From the NCBI RefSeq assembly GCF_001465835.2, contig NZ_CP013661.2, positions 2,286,501 to 2,350,500 on the forward strand: 64,000 nt of DNA, read 5' to 3'. The DNA is from Planococcus kocurii. Lineage in GTDB: Bacteria > Bacillota > Bacilli > Bacillales_A > Planococcaceae. The notes below the pieces were generated by a model. That model saw only the letters and a program-made list of their open reading frames with translations. It was not told where the DNA came from and ran no database searches. Positions 24,813-34,541 of the stretch are shown here, piece by piece; the first letter of the stretch is position 1, and each line of letters begins with the position of its first letter. The position numbers and the translations under genes were made by a program.

Positions 24813-24816
24813 AAGG

Positions 24817-24848
24817 AACCTTCCTCGAGAAATTGAGGAAGGTTTTGT
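24817..24848 (+). terminator. Terminator after the MhqD-like gene
   Basis: AACCTTCCTC / GAGGAAGGTT perfect stem, then TTTTG. Confidence 0.85.
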
Positions 24849-24898
24849 TGGTTTTGATGCCATTCACAAAGCTTCTCGTTACGATAGGGTGCGAGTTT

Positions 24899-24928
24899 TT
24901 GACAAAGGCTGTGGGTTTCCTTCATGAT
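24899..24928 (+). promoter_or_regulatory. Candidate SigA promoter of glsA
   Basis: TTGACA, an 18-bp spacer and CATGAT, 30 bp before the ribosome site. Confidence 0.5.
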
Positions 24929-24957
24929 AAGAGAAAAGAAAGCTTAGGAGGAAAGAG

Positions 24958-25923
24958 ATGCAAAATAATCCGCATATTCGAGAACAACTAGAGGCTTGGG
25001 TAGAAGAAAATAGAGGCCATGCGATATTAGGAAATACTGCACAATACATCCCGGCACTTGGAAAAGAGGATCCGAGTCAGCTTGGAATTTGTATGGTGGA
25101 CGACAATGGAAATTATTATTGCGCAGGCGATACGGACAAAGAATTCACTTTACAGAGCATTTCAAAAGCGTTGACATTTATCGCACTCAGCTGCAACTAC
25201 GGATTGGATTTCGTATTAGAACGAGTGGATGTAGAACCAACAGGAGAAGCGTTTAATTCCATTATTCCGTTTGAAATTCATCGACCAAACAAGCCGTTTA
25301 ATCCTTTTATCAATGCTGGAGCCATCACTATTTCGGCATTGCTGCCAGGACAAACGAGTCAGAAAAAATATGAATTTCTGCTCCATTTTCTAGAAGAATT
25401 AGTCGGACATCCATTGGAGCTTGATAAAGAAGTCTATGATTCGGAATGGGCATCCTCACATCGCAACAGGGCGCTTGCTTATTATTTGAAAGAAGCAAAA
25501 TTCTTAGAAATTGAAGTAGAAGAAGCACTAGATATTTACATTCGTCAATGCGCAATTAAGGTGAGTACGAAAGATTTGGCGTTAATCGGTTTGATCATCG
25601 CCTATGATGGTTTTAATCCCATTACAAAAGTAAAACATTTTTCAGAAGAAATCGCTCAAGTTGCCAAAGTACTCATGGTGACATGTGGCATGTATAATTC
25701 CTCTGGAAACTTTGCAGCTCATGTTGGCATTCCAGCTAAAAGCGGTGTGTCAGGTGGCATTATGGCCGCAGTGCCACCGAAACTCCATTCGCAAACTTAT
25801 GAGTTTCGGGCAGGTGCGGGCATCGGTGTTTATGGTCCCGCCATTGATGTGCAAGGGAACAGTGCAGCAGGCACGATGATGCTGCGTCAAATTTCGAAAG
25901 AATGGGATTTGAGTATTTTTTAA
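24958..25923 (+). CDS. glsA: Glutaminase A
   Basis: 321-aa serine-dependent beta-lactamase-fold glutaminase that hydrolyses L-glutamine to glutamate and ammonia. Catalytic Ser67 and Lys70 are seen in LQSISKALTF. Other signatures are PFNPFINAGAI, the MVTCGMYNSSGNFAAHVGIPAKSGVSGGI region and the DVQGNSAAG end. Length is slightly above the usual 305-310. AGGAGGAAAGAG precedes the ATG. Unlike B. subtilis ybgJ or ylaM, no transporter gene is adjacent. Confidence 0.95.
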   Translation: MQNNPHIREQLEAWVEENRGHAILGNTAQYIPALGKEDPSQLGICMVDDNGNYYCAGDTDKEFTLQSISKALTFIALSCNYGLDFVLERVDVEPTGEAFNSIIPFEIHRPNKPFNPFINAGAITISALLPGQTSQKKYEFLLHFLEELVGHPLELDKEVYDSEWASSHRNRALAYYLKEAKFLEIEVEEALDIYIRQCAIKVSTKDLALIGLIIAYDGFNPITKVKHFSEEIAQVAKVLMVTCGMYNSSGNFAAHVGIPAKSGVSGGIMAAVPPKLHSQTYEFRAGAGIGVYGPAIDVQGNSAAGTMMLRQISKEWDLSIF

Positions 25924-25928
25924 TAGTA

Positions 25929-25964
25929 CCCCGCAAGCTGTCATAAGCTTGTGGGATTTTTTTT
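25929..25964 (+). terminator. Terminator after glsA
   Basis: CCCGCAAGCT / AGCTTGTGGG stem followed by TTTTTTTT. Confidence 0.85.
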
Positions 25965-25985
25965 GTAAAAAATTTGTATGAATGT

Positions 25986-26009
25986 GTTTTAAAAAGCGAG
26001 ACAGGGTAA
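25986..26009 (+). promoter_or_regulatory. Candidate SigB promoter of katE
   Basis: GTTTTA, a 12-bp spacer and GGGTAA fit the general-stress consensus GTTTAA-N12-15-GGGTAT. The position suits the ribosome site at about 26033. Confidence 0.65.
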
Positions 26010-26046
26010 TAGGAGAATGAATAACAAAAGCAGAAGGAGTGGCAAA

Positions 26047-28092
26047 ATGACAAAACAACCTGAAGTGAACAAAAACAGCAAAGATGAGCAACTTGAGCAG
26101 TACCGAGTAGATGATTCTGGCAAAAGCCTAACAACCAATCAAGGGTTGAAAATGGCTGAGGATGAATTTTCGTTAAAGGCTGGTGAACGTGGTCCTACCT
26201 TGTTGGAAGATTTTCATTTTCGGGAAAAAATGACTCATTTTGATCACGAACGTATTCCAGAGCGAGTCGTTCATGCCAGAGGATATGCTGCACATGGTGT
26301 ATTTGAAACATATGATTCTTTAGAGCATTTAACGAAAGCAAAATTTTTATCTGAAAAAGGGAAAAAGACACCCGTATTCGTGCGCTTTTCTACTGTTGCC
26401 GGATCAAAAGGGTCTGCTGAGACCGTACGAGATTTGCGCGGTTTTGCTACGAAATTTTATACTGAAGAAGGAAATTACGATCTAGTTGGAAATAATGTAC
26501 CGGTATTCTTTATTCAAGATGCCATCAAATTTCCAGATTTTGTTCACGCAGTAAAACCAGAGCCACACAATGAGATGCCGCAAGCTGCAAGTGCCCATGA
26601 TACGTTGTGGGATTTTGTCATTAACAACCAGGAAACTGCACATACGATGATGTGGTTAATGTCAGACCGTGCAATCCCCCGCAGTTTTCGAATGATGGAC
26701 GGTTTTGGCGTACATGCTTTCCGTTTCATCAATGCAGAGGGCAAATCACATTTCGTTAAGTTTAGCTGGAAGTCTACGCTGGGTACCCATTCACTTGTGT
26801 GGGATGAAGCGCAGAAAATTTCTGGAAAAGACCCAGATTTCAATCGCCGCGATTTATACGATTCAATTGAACAAGGAGATTTTCCAGAATGGGAATTGGG
26901 CGTTCAAATTGTCGCGGAAGAAGATGAGTATAAATTCGACTTTGATTTACTAGATGCGACTAAACTATGGCCGCAAGAAGAAATTCCAATGCAGATGGTC
27001 GGCAAAATGACCTTGAATCGCAACGTGGATAATGTCTTTGCCGAAACAGAACAAGTAGCTTTCCACCCAGGACATGTGGTACCTGGAATCGACTTTTCTA
27101 ACGATCCCTTGCTTCAAGGGCGTTTATTTTCTTATACCGATACGCAATTACTGCGCTTAAACGGTCCGAATTTCCATGAACTGCCGATTAATCGACCAGT
27201 ATGTCCGTTTCATAACAATCAGCGAGACGGTTTTGGCCGGCAATCGATCAATAAAGGACGAGTCGCTTATCAAAAAAGTTCATTTACCAATAATACACCA
27301 GCTCCTGTAAGTGAGGCTGAAGGCGGCTATTCTCATTACCAAGAGAAAATGGAAGGGCGTAAAGTTCGTGCCCGTAGTGAAAGTTTTAAAGACCATTTTT
27401 CACAAGCTACGATGTTTTGGAACAGCATGACAGAACCGGAACGAAAGCATATTATCGAGGCCTTCAGCTTTGAGCTTGGGAAGTGTCAAGAAATTTGGAT
27501 TCGTGAAGGAGCCATTGAAATGTTTGCAAATGTTAACTTGGAAATGGCACAAGCTATAGCTAAAAATATCGGAGTGACGCCTCCAACAACGGGTGGTTCA
27601 GCTGTCACCAAAGTTTCGCCCGCATTAAGTATAGACAATACGATTAAATCGGCTGCTACCCGTAAAGTGGGTGTATTGGTCGATACAGGTTTTAACGATG
27701 CCGAAGTGCTGAAGATTCTTGAAAAACTCAAAACTGAAGGCGTACAGTATGAAGTTGTTAGTGAAATGCAAGGCAAGCTAGAAGGTTCAAGTGGCAAAAA
27801 ACTGGAAGTTGATCATACCTTCACGACGACTGACCCAGTGCTCTATGATGCCATTTATGCGGTTGGTGGACCGGATGTCAGCAAGAAATTCGCTAAAGAA
27901 GCGGCACGTTTCATCGGTGAAGCATTCGACCATTACAAACCGATTGGCGCTACGCATGATGGTCAAAAATGGCTTGAAACAGCAGGGATCGAGAGCCAGC
28001 CTGGTATAGTAGGAGGCGATCATTCTCGTTTTGCACAAGCATTCATAGAAGCAATTGCAGCCCACCGTCACTGGGATAGACAGGTCGAATAA
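26047..28092 (+). CDS. katE: Large-subunit (clade 2) catalase
   Basis: 681-aa monofunctional heme catalase. The distal His is in [12 protein letters not shown], the [17 protein letters not shown] region follows, and the proximal heme-ligand Tyr is in RLFSYTDTQ. It carries the C-terminal flavodoxin/DJ-1-like domain (from about residue 540, [11 protein letters not shown]) that defines large catalases. The ATG at 26047 follows AGAAGGAGTGG at 7 nt; an in-frame ATG ten codons earlier has its ribosome site too close. A SigB-type promoter lies upstream, as for B. subtilis katE. Detoxifies hydrogen peroxide in the cytosol. Confidence 0.96.
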   Translation: MTKQPEVNKNSKDEQLEQYRVDDSGKSLTTNQGLKMAEDEFSLKAGERGPTLLEDFHFREKMTHFDHERIPERVVHARGYAAHGVFETYDSLEHLTKAKFLSEKGKKTPVFVRFSTVAGSKGSAETVRDLRGFATKFYTEEGNYDLVGNNVPVFFIQDAIKFPDFVHAVKPEPHNEMPQAASAHDTLWDFVINNQETAHTMMWLMSDRAIPRSFRMMDGFGVHAFRFINAEGKSHFVKFSWKSTLGTHSLVWDEAQKISGKDPDFNRRDLYDSIEQGDFPEWELGVQIVAEEDEYKFDFDLLDATKLWPQEEIPMQMVGKMTLNRNVDNVFAETEQVAFHPGHVVPGIDFSNDPLLQGRLFSYTDTQLLRLNGPNFHELPINRPVCPFHNNQRDGFGRQSINKGRVAYQKSSFTNNTPAPVSEAEGGYSHYQEKMEGRKVRARSESFKDHFSQATMFWNSMTEPERKHIIEAFSFELGKCQEIWIREGAIEMFANVNLEMAQAIAKNIGVTPPTTGGSAVTKVSPALSIDNTIKSAATRKVGVLVDTGFNDAEVLKILEKLKTEGVQYEVVSEMQGKLEGSSGKKLEVDHTFTTTDPVLYDAIYAVGGPDVSKKFAKEAARFIGEAFDHYKPIGATHDGQKWLETAGIESQPGIVGGDHSRFAQAFIEAIAAHRHWDRQVE

Positions 28093-28123
28093 AGAGTTAA
28101 AAACGAATTTTAATTTTTAAAAG

Positions 28124-28148
28124 GTTTAAGAAAATGAAGGTCGGGTAA
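28124..28148 (+). promoter_or_regulatory. Candidate SigB promoter of the YsnF-like gene
   Basis: GTTTAA, a 13-bp spacer and GGGTAA: near-perfect match to the SigB consensus, 35 bp upstream of the ribosome site. Confidence 0.75.
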
Positions 28149-28198
28149 TTTCTAAACTAAGCAAACATATTCATATTAAAAAATTGGAGGAATAGTAA

Positions 28199-29296
28199 AT
28201 GACTAACAATAAATTTATGGGTACGTTCGATAACGAAACAGAGGTATTAAGTAAAATTGAAGAACTAAAAGCACAAGGCTCTAAAGAAGATGATATGTAC
28301 GTAATGGCTCGAGACGAAGGCCAGATTTCGATGGTACGTGGACGGACGGATGTAGATTACAAATCATCTGAAGGAAACTGGATGGATAAATTCATGGGCT
28401 TCTTATCAGGAGACGACTCAACACGTGAAGCATTTTCTGGTATGGGAGTAGATAAAGACGAAGCTGACCGCTACTATAACGAAGTACAAAACGGCAAGAT
28501 TCTATTATTTGTAGACCGTGAGTATGGTGCAAACTACGAAGGACAAGCACCTTATGACAATACTTCAACAAGCACTGCAGCAGGAACAATGGGTGCAGCA
28601 GGACTAGGTAGCAACAGAAATCATCTAGATAACGAAGCTGTAGGCAGAGATGGTCTAACAGTAGACACAAATGAAGAAAACGATGTTTATTACAATAAGA
28701 AAAACGATACATTTAGTCGAGACACAACTGACACAGCAGGTGTTGGAAAAGATGCAGGAACAGGCTTTGGTCTTGGATCTGACCGTACAACGGAAGATTT
28801 AAATCGTACAGATCGTCTTGATGGGACGGATAAAAACTTTAACCATGGAGACACAGAAGAAGAGAAACTTCGTTTACACGAAGAACGTTTAAGTGTTGAC
28901 AAAGAACGTGTGCAAACGGGTGAAGTCAATGTTGGAAAACACGTTGTCGAAGAAAACCAAACAATTGAAGTACCAGTAGAACGTGAAGAAGTCTATATAG
29001 AGCGTCGCCCAGTAAATGAAGAAACAACAGGGAATTCCTTTGATAACAATTCTGGATTAACAGGAGATGCATATCAAGAAGGCGAAAACATCCATATTCC
29101 CGTGACAGAAGAACGCGTTGAGGTGACAAAAAAAGATGTAGTAGCTGAAGAAATTATAGTTGGAAAACGTAAAGTACAAGACACAGAAACTGTGAATGAA
29201 ACGGTTCGTCACGAAGAAGCGGATATCGACGAAGATACCATTTCAACAAAAGACAAGTTAAATCATGATGATCACAAAGATCGTGATCGTTTCTAA
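28199..29296 (+). CDS. YsnF/DUF2382 general stress protein with a GSP17M-like N-terminus
   Basis: 365-aa highly charged cytosolic protein. Residues 5-100 resemble the general stress protein 17M domain (GTFDNETEVLSKIEELKAQG, with a SEGNWMDKFMGFLSGDD turn). A Gly/Asn/Thr-rich linker follows. The C-terminal half is the DUF2382 (YsnF/AvaK) domain with KLRLHEERLSVDKERVQTG and repeated V-E/V-P strands. YsnF is SigB-dependent in B. subtilis, and a strong SigB-type promoter is present here. Biochemical role unknown. GGAGGAATAGTAA precedes the ATG. Confidence 0.88.
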   Translation: MTNNKFMGTFDNETEVLSKIEELKAQGSKEDDMYVMARDEGQISMVRGRTDVDYKSSEGNWMDKFMGFLSGDDSTREAFSGMGVDKDEADRYYNEVQNGKILLFVDREYGANYEGQAPYDNTSTSTAAGTMGAAGLGSNRNHLDNEAVGRDGLTVDTNEENDVYYNKKNDTFSRDTTDTAGVGKDAGTGFGLGSDRTTEDLNRTDRLDGTDKNFNHGDTEEEKLRLHEERLSVDKERVQTGEVNVGKHVVEENQTIEVPVEREEVYIERRPVNEETTGNSFDNNSGLTGDAYQEGENIHIPVTEERVEVTKKDVVAEEIIVGKRKVQDTETVNETVRHEEADIDEDTISTKDKLNHDDHKDRDRF

Positions 29297-29312
29297 AGAA
29301 AATCTAGTTGAA

Positions 29313-29337
29313 GGCGGGGATTAATCCCCGTCTTTTT
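29313..29337 (+). terminator. Terminator after the YsnF-like gene
   Basis: GGCGGGGAT-TA-ATCCCCGTC stem followed by TTTTTG. Confidence 0.85.
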
Positions 29338-29388
29338 GTTCGTCCAACAGGAATAGCGTATAGTAGAAAGAGGCAAGGAGGGATAGCA

Positions 29389-29589
29389 ATGGACGGTAAA
29401 AAAAGAAGTGACGTTAAGCCAGGTATTGAAGTACATGTGATTTTAAAGCAAGATCAGCGTTCAGGCAAGAAAACACACGGTGTTGTAAAAGATTTGCTAA
29501 CAAATTCTGCGACACATCCACATGGCATTAAAGTTCGCTTACAAGATGGACAAGTAGGACGGGTCTGTGAGATTTTATCAGGAAAATAG
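29389..29589 (+). CDS. YwbE family protein
   Basis: 66-aa protein of the YwbE/DUF2196 family: RSDVKPGIEVHVILKQDQRSG followed by KKTHGVVKDLLTNSATHPHGIKVRL and QVGRVCEIL, the full family length. It is a small beta-barrel-like protein of unknown function. The ATG follows CAAGGAGGGATAG; the upstream open frame contains the previous terminator and was discarded. Confidence 0.9.
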   Translation: MDGKKRSDVKPGIEVHVILKQDQRSGKKTHGVVKDLLTNSATHPHGIKVRLQDGQVGRVCEILSGK

Positions 29590-29663
29590 AGCTTCTTTCA
29601 CTTTTATGTAAGAAAGCACTGTGCACCAAGCCTCTTTAATAACAAGGACTATTATAAGTTAAA

Positions 29664-29698
29664 CAAAAACGGATCCATTAAAATGGGTCTGTTTTTGT
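29664..29698 (+). terminator. Terminator after ywbE
   Basis: ACAAAAACGGATCCATT and its wobble complement form a long stem ending in TTTTTGT, which also overlaps the region before the helicase gene. Confidence 0.75.
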
Positions 29699-29738
29699 GT
29701 TAATATAGGGATATTGAAAAATGAAGGAGTCTCTCAAA

Positions 29739-31865
29739 ATGAGCCAATTCTTTGAACGTAAAAAACAGGAACTTGGAGTTCAATTAAATAAAATACAGCG
29801 AAAAGCAGTAGAGCGTACAGAAGGTCCTTTGCTGTTGTTAGCGTGTCCGGGGTCTGGAAAAACGACTACGATGATTATGCGTATCGGTTACCTAATCGAA
29901 GAAAAAGGGATATCTCCGCAACGTATCAAAGCGATTACATTTAGTAAGGCATCTGCTAATGATATGCTCGAGCGGTATAAACGATTTTTCCCAACGCTAC
30001 AGCCAATTGATTTTTCGACTATCCATAGCTTAGCCTTTCAAATTACGCGTGATTATTTTTCAGGATCTCGTTACGTCATGATAGAAGGCAGTGAGACAAA
30101 TGGCCTTCATAAGAAGAAACTCCTCCGTGAAATGTACCGAACGGAAAATGATGAGCCAATTACAGATGACCAATTAGAAGAGTTGATTTCTTTTATTAGT
30201 TACGTGAAAAATAAAATGCTGCCTAGGAAACAATGGGCAAAATTGAAAGAACCTTTTCCTGGAGCAATCGAAATCCTGAAAACTTACGAAGCGTTTAAAG
30301 AGAACTATGACGTAAGGTTAGTTGATTTTGACGATATGTTGTCGTTAGCCTACGAAGCACTGGAGAAAGACAAAAGTTTGCTTGCGAAGTACCAAGGACG
30401 CTGGGATTATGTCATGACAGACGAAAGTCAGGATACTTCATTGATTCAACATGCCATTGTAGAAAAAATAGTAGCTCGCCATCAAAACCTATGTGTTGTA
30501 GCTGACGATGACCAGTCAATTTATACATGGAGAGCTGCCGAACCGACTTATTTACTGAAGTTTAGAACAGTTTACCCAGACGCTTATATTATGAAAATGG
30601 AGCGTAATTATCGCTCCTCCCAAAATATTGTGCATACAGCTAACGAATTTATCAAAACCAATAAAAAGCGGCATGACAAAAACATGTTTACTAAGCAACC
30701 TGAAGGAGACCCCATCGTTTTAAGGCGCTTAGGTTCAGAAGAAGCACAATTTAAGTACGTTATGAAAGAGCTCAAGGAATTGACAGATTATGGAGATGTG
30801 GCGATTTTATACCGCAACAACTCGTCTTCAACTTTACTGATGAGTGAACTTGAACGTTTAGGCATTCCTTTCTATATGAAGGATTCTGATAATCGTTTTT
30901 TCTCTCATTGGATTGTAGAAGATATGTTAAATTTTATGCGTTTTAGCCTGAAGCCAGAACGCATTGATATTTATTCGAAAGTTGCTTCTAAAACGAATGC
31001 CTATTGGTCAGGGAGCCAATTGAAAATGCTAAGTCGCATGAATCCGACAGAGGAACATGCTTTTGATCAAATCAATTTAACAATTACCTTAAAAGACTAT
31101 CAAATTAAAATTTTAGCTGAACAGAAAAAATGGTTTGCTGCGTTGAATGGCATGAAGCCGTTGAAAGTGATTCGAACAATTCGTGGGGAAATGGGCTATG
31201 ATCAAATGCTCGCGAGTCGTGCCGAGAAGTTTGGGATGAAAATGACATACCTGGCTCAGATTTTGACGACATTGGAGCAAATTGCAGAGCCGCTTGAATC
31301 CATGACAGCTTTTGCAAAACGCCTAAAGCAGTTAGAACAAGTAACACAACAAGCGAAAAAAGAGAAAACTGACGATATGCTAACCTTATCAACATTTCAC
31401 AGCTCTAAAGGTTTGGAATTTGAACGAGTTTACATGATTGACTTAGTAGAAGGAGTCATCCCAACTGAAGAAGATGGGGAAACGCCTGACAGTTTAGAAG
31501 AAGCGCGCCGCCTATTTTACGTTGGCATGACAAGAGCTAAAAGCCATTTAGAATTGATTAGTTACGGAAGTGAGTCTCGGTTTGCGGATGAAGTACGCAA
31601 CTTAATCGTTCCTGAAAAAAGAATGGCAACGCCACAACGAACTGCAACGAAAACACCTATCAAAGTAAAAGTACCCGACAATCCGAATGCCATCCATTCA
31701 GAAGATGTATTGCGTGAAGGGGTTCAGGTTAGGCATCGCGTCTTCGGAGCCGGGGAGATTGTCGAACGAGATCAAGAACGAATCTCCATCCAATTCGCAA
31801 AAGAACGCAAAGAATTAATGATTGATATCTGCCTAAGTTATCGGTTATTAGAGATGATTAACTAG
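29739..31865 (+). CDS. UvrD/PcrA-like superfamily 1 DNA helicase
   Basis: 708-aa SF1A helicase. Motif I is ACPGSGKTTT (Lys41), motif II is MTDESQDTS (DESQD in place of the common DEFQD/DEYQD), motif III is DDDQSIYTWRAAEP, motif IV is ERNYRSSQNI, motif V is STFHSSKGLEFERVYMI and motif VI is RRLFYVGMTRAK. It matches B. subtilis YjcD more than PcrA in size and lacks the PcrA C-terminal tail, although a short Tudor-like element (VRHRVFGAGEIVERD) closes the protein. The ATG at 29739 follows AAGGAGTCTCTC; an ATG six codons earlier lies before that ribosome site. Confidence 0.9.
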   Translation: MSQFFERKKQELGVQLNKIQRKAVERTEGPLLLLACPGSGKTTTMIMRIGYLIEEKGISPQRIKAITFSKASANDMLERYKRFFPTLQPIDFSTIHSLAFQITRDYFSGSRYVMIEGSETNGLHKKKLLREMYRTENDEPITDDQLEELISFISYVKNKMLPRKQWAKLKEPFPGAIEILKTYEAFKENYDVRLVDFDDMLSLAYEALEKDKSLLAKYQGRWDYVMTDESQDTSLIQHAIVEKIVARHQNLCVVADDDQSIYTWRAAEPTYLLKFRTVYPDAYIMKMERNYRSSQNIVHTANEFIKTNKKRHDKNMFTKQPEGDPIVLRRLGSEEAQFKYVMKELKELTDYGDVAILYRNNSSSTLLMSELERLGIPFYMKDSDNRFFSHWIVEDMLNFMRFSLKPERIDIYSKVASKTNAYWSGSQLKMLSRMNPTEEHAFDQINLTITLKDYQIKILAEQKKWFAALNGMKPLKVIRTIRGEMGYDQMLASRAEKFGMKMTYLAQILTTLEQIAEPLESMTAFAKRLKQLEQVTQQAKKEKTDDMLTLSTFHSSKGLEFERVYMIDLVEGVIPTEEDGETPDSLEEARRLFYVGMTRAKSHLELISYGSESRFADEVRNLIVPEKRMATPQRTATKTPIKVKVPDNPNAIHSEDVLREGVQVRHRVFGAGEIVERDQERISIQFAKERKELMIDICLSYRLLEMIN

Positions 31866-31917
31866 CGCCTCTGTGAACCTACAGATGTGACATACAGAAG
31901 AACGCGGGGAAATGGCA

Positions 31918-33186
31918 ATGAAAATAAGGGATTGGGATCGAAGTTTAAAAGTGCGTCTAATCGGCGAGTTTTTTATGAATACAAGTTATTGGATGGTATT
32001 CCCATTTTTAGCGATTTACTTTGCGGAAGAATTTGGTAAGGGGACCGCAGGATTACTACTAGTTATTTCGCAAATGTTTTCTGTGGCATCAAACTTAGTC
32101 GGTGGCTATTGTGCAGATCGGTTTGGACGTCGCCGCATGCTAGTAGTGGCCTCTACTGCTCAAGGCTTATCGTTTTTGCTATTTGCCTTTGCCAATTCTC
32201 CGTGGCTGCAGTCTCCTGAACTTGGCTTTGTCGCGTTTACACTTGCTGGCATGTGCGGTGCTCTTTATTGGCCAGCAAGTCAGGCGATGATTGCAGACGT
32301 TGTACCGGAAAAATACCGTAGCGATGTTTTTGCCATTTTTTATACGACCTTAAATATCGCAGTTGTAGTAGGTCCATTATTCGGAGCGATTCTGTTCTTT
32401 TCTTATCGCTTTGAATTATTGCTAGCGGTTACAGTGATTTCGATGCTTCTGAGTGTAGTTTTACGATTGCTTACAAAAGAAACCCTCTCACAAGCTATGG
32501 TGGAAAAATGGCAGTCGCAAACAGCAACTGGGTGGGTCGGAGCGATTTCGAAGCAATTTAAAGAGTACGGCTTAATTTTTAAGGATCGTCTGTTTCTCCT
32601 TTTTATTATTGCTGGCGTGTTAGGTGCACAGACATTCATGCAACTAGATTTGCTTATCCCGGTCTATTTGAGAGAAACCATTGATAGTCAAACAGTGGCT
32701 TCTTTGTTTAACCGAGAATGGTCTGTTACTGGAGAAACCTCTTTTGGTTTGTTGCTAGCTGAAAATGGATTGTTTGTGGCATTACTAACAGTAGTTGTAA
32801 CTCGGTGGATGACGAAGTTTCCGGAAAAATGGGTTTTCTTCACTTCCGCTGCTTTCTACGGTTTAGCTATGTGGCTCTTTCCACTAACTGATTGGTTTTG
32901 GATGTTTGTAATTGCGATGGCCGTCTTCACCTTTGCTGAACTGATGGTGGTCGGTCTGCAGCAAAACTTTATCTCCAAACTTGCACCAGAAGACATGCGT
33001 GGCCAATATTTTGCAGCTGCTAGTTTACGTTATACCATTGGGCGCATGATTGCACCGATCTCCATCCCCATGACCGCCTGGTTTGGTTTTCCATTGACGT
33101 TCGGTGTATTGGGGTTACTGGCACTTGCTAGTGGTTTTGTCTACTTGCTTATGTTTCGATTATACGAAAAAAGGCCTTCCTATTGA
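31918..33186 (+). CDS. MFS transporter (DHA1-type)
   Basis: 422-aa major facilitator with about 12 helices and a wide extracytoplasmic or cytoplasmic insertion (VYLRETIDSQTVASLFNREWSV) in the second half. The motif-A loop is CADRFGRRRMLVVAS and motif C-like residues follow in helix 5. Likely a multidrug efflux or unknown-substrate proton antiporter. The ATG at 31918 has GCGGGGAA at 8 nt; an in-frame ATG two codons earlier is too close to it. It ends at a bidirectional terminator, convergent with a DUF3243 gene. Confidence 0.85.
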   Translation: MKIRDWDRSLKVRLIGEFFMNTSYWMVFPFLAIYFAEEFGKGTAGLLLVISQMFSVASNLVGGYCADRFGRRRMLVVASTAQGLSFLLFAFANSPWLQSPELGFVAFTLAGMCGALYWPASQAMIADVVPEKYRSDVFAIFYTTLNIAVVVGPLFGAILFFSYRFELLLAVTVISMLLSVVLRLLTKETLSQAMVEKWQSQTATGWVGAISKQFKEYGLIFKDRLFLLFIIAGVLGAQTFMQLDLLIPVYLRETIDSQTVASLFNREWSVTGETSFGLLLAENGLFVALLTVVVTRWMTKFPEKWVFFTSAAFYGLAMWLFPLTDWFWMFVIAMAVFTFAELMVVGLQQNFISKLAPEDMRGQYFAAASLRYTIGRMIAPISIPMTAWFGFPLTFGVLGLLALASGFVYLLMFRLYEKRPSY

Positions 33187-33202
33187 GGAAGGCCTTTTGT
33201 TT
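33169..33202 (+). terminator. Bidirectional terminator
   Basis: AAGGCCTTCC-TATTGA-GGAAGGCCTT perfect stem flanked by A and T runs. The MFS stop codon lies in its loop. Confidence 0.9.
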
Positions 33203-33206
33203 TGCT

Positions 33207-33518
33207 TTACTTTTGGTCTTTAGCTAATTTAACTAGCATGTGTGCAAGCATGTGTTGCTCTTCTTTATCGCCAACCTGCCATAAGCGGTGCAATAAATAT
33301 TCTTCACTATTTTTAGGATCTTCTTTTTTCGCAAGATAAGATGCAACTTTTTCAGCTAGTTGTGCGATGCGCTCTTCGCTCAAGCCCAATTTCTCGCCCA
33401 TCTCAACTTTGTCACTTAAGTAATTCATGAATACAGAAAAATCTGCTAAAATTTTGTCTTTTTTCTGTTGGTCTGTATTTTCTAGTTTATCTTCAACTTT
33501 TTTATTGATGTTTTCCAT
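33207..33518 (-). CDS. DUF3243 family protein
   Basis: 103-aa all-helical cytosolic protein of the DUF3243 family (B. subtilis YmfJ group), with ILADFSVFMNYLSDKVEMGEKLGLSEERI, SYLAKKEDP and LWQVGDKEEQHMLAHMLVKL. The function is unknown. ATG 33518 is preferred over the in-frame TTG 33530, which touches the AAGGGAG ribosome site. Confidence 0.85.
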   Translation of the reverse strand: MENINKKVEDKLENTDQQKKDKILADFSVFMNYLSDKVEMGEKLGLSEERIAQLAEKVASYLAKKEDPKNSEEYLLHRLWQVGDKEEQHMLAHMLVKLAKDQK

Positions 33519-33615
33519 TTGTTCGCCCAACTCCCTTATGATTTTTCAATACATTGATTATTTACCACGATTTTAAAAAATTAAACATCCAATTTGAAAA
33601 ACGTTCAGAAGATTC

Positions 33616-33640
33616 GTTTAAATAGAATCGATAAGGGTAA
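33616..33640 (+). promoter_or_regulatory. Candidate SigB promoter of the VLRF1-type gene
   Basis: GTTTAA, a 13-bp spacer and GGGTAA, with the same geometry as the YsnF-like promoter. The ATG is 40 bp downstream. Confidence 0.72.
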
Positions 33641-33680
33641 TGAGATAACAAGGATGGAATATAAGAAGGAGGATGATTGA

Positions 33681-34505
33681 ATGACCTTATATGACAAAAT
33701 CCAGGAATTGAAAAGTTTTGAATGTCCAGACCGCTGCGTGTTAAGTGTATATTTAAATACCAATCCAGCTGATTCAAATGCTCAAAACGGAGCATGGAAG
33801 ATCCATCTGAAAAATGGCTTGAAGCGATTAGATGAATATTTAACAGCTTCGAACAATGAAAAAGAAATAAAAGCATATAAAAATTTGCGCAAAAAAGTTG
33901 AAAAAGAGATTTTAGACAATCAAAACGATCTTCAAAAAGGTGTTGTCATTTTCGCTTCAGAACACGAAGATCTTTGGTCAGTGCATTATGTACAAATTCC
34001 TGTGAAGACAAGTTTCCATTGGGAAAACAAACCTGTCCTAGAAGAGCTTCGTTATATGTACAAAGCTTATCCATACGCAGGTATCGTGTTGCCAGGATTT
34101 AAAGGGATTCGTGTCATTGATACGTCTATGGGAATTATCAATGAAGAATTTTTTTATGAGTTTGATTCAGGACTTGAAGTCTGGACAGAACAAAAGGGCG
34201 CACGAAGTTCAGGTCGAGTAGGAGCTGGAGGCGGGAGCACAGTCACTGGTGGTGGCGGTGGAAGTCCAGCCGATGAATTAGATCATCGGTTAAGAGAAAA
34301 CTTAGAACGTTTCTACAAAGACATGGGCGGAAAAATGGAGAAGCTGAGAAAAGAACGCAAATGGGAAGAAATTCATGTAGTCGGCGAAGCCGAACATGCT
34401 AAGTCATTTGCTAAAACACTTCAACAAAAACCGAAAAGCTGTGTCTATAAAAACTTGATGAATAATGATTCTGGGAAAATTCTACACGAAGTATTCGAAG
34501 TATAA
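33681..34505 (+). CDS. VLRF1/aeRF1-type release-factor-like protein
   Basis: 274-aa protein related to bacterial homologues of archaeo-eukaryotic release factor 1 (VLRF1 family). It begins LSVYLNTNPAD, has a central domain (VHYVQIPVKTSFHWENKPVLEELRY, then YAGIVLPGFKGIRVID) and a glycine-rich loop (GAGGGST and GGGGGSP, about residues 178-198). That loop is at the place where the VLRF1 family has its peptidyl-tRNA-hydrolysing loop; no canonical GGQ is present, so catalysis is uncertain. Family members act in ribosome rescue. A SigB-type promoter suggests induction by general stress. AAGAAGGAGG precedes the ATG. It is monocistronic. Confidence 0.7.
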   Translation: MTLYDKIQELKSFECPDRCVLSVYLNTNPADSNAQNGAWKIHLKNGLKRLDEYLTASNNEKEIKAYKNLRKKVEKEILDNQNDLQKGVVIFASEHEDLWSVHYVQIPVKTSFHWENKPVLEELRYMYKAYPYAGIVLPGFKGIRVIDTSMGIINEEFFYEFDSGLEVWTEQKGARSSGRVGAGGGSTVTGGGGGSPADELDHRLRENLERFYKDMGGKMEKLRKERKWEEIHVVGEAEHAKSFAKTLQQKPKSCVYKNLMNNDSGKILHEVFEV

Positions 34506-34507
34506 AT

Positions 34508-34541
34508 AAACCACCTCAGCAAAGTTGCTGAGGTGGTTTAT
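34508..34541 (+). terminator. Bidirectional terminator
   Basis: AAACCACCTCAGCAA-GTTGCTGAGGTGGTTT perfect stem. It separates the convergent VLRF1-type and FhuF-type genes. Confidence 0.9.
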
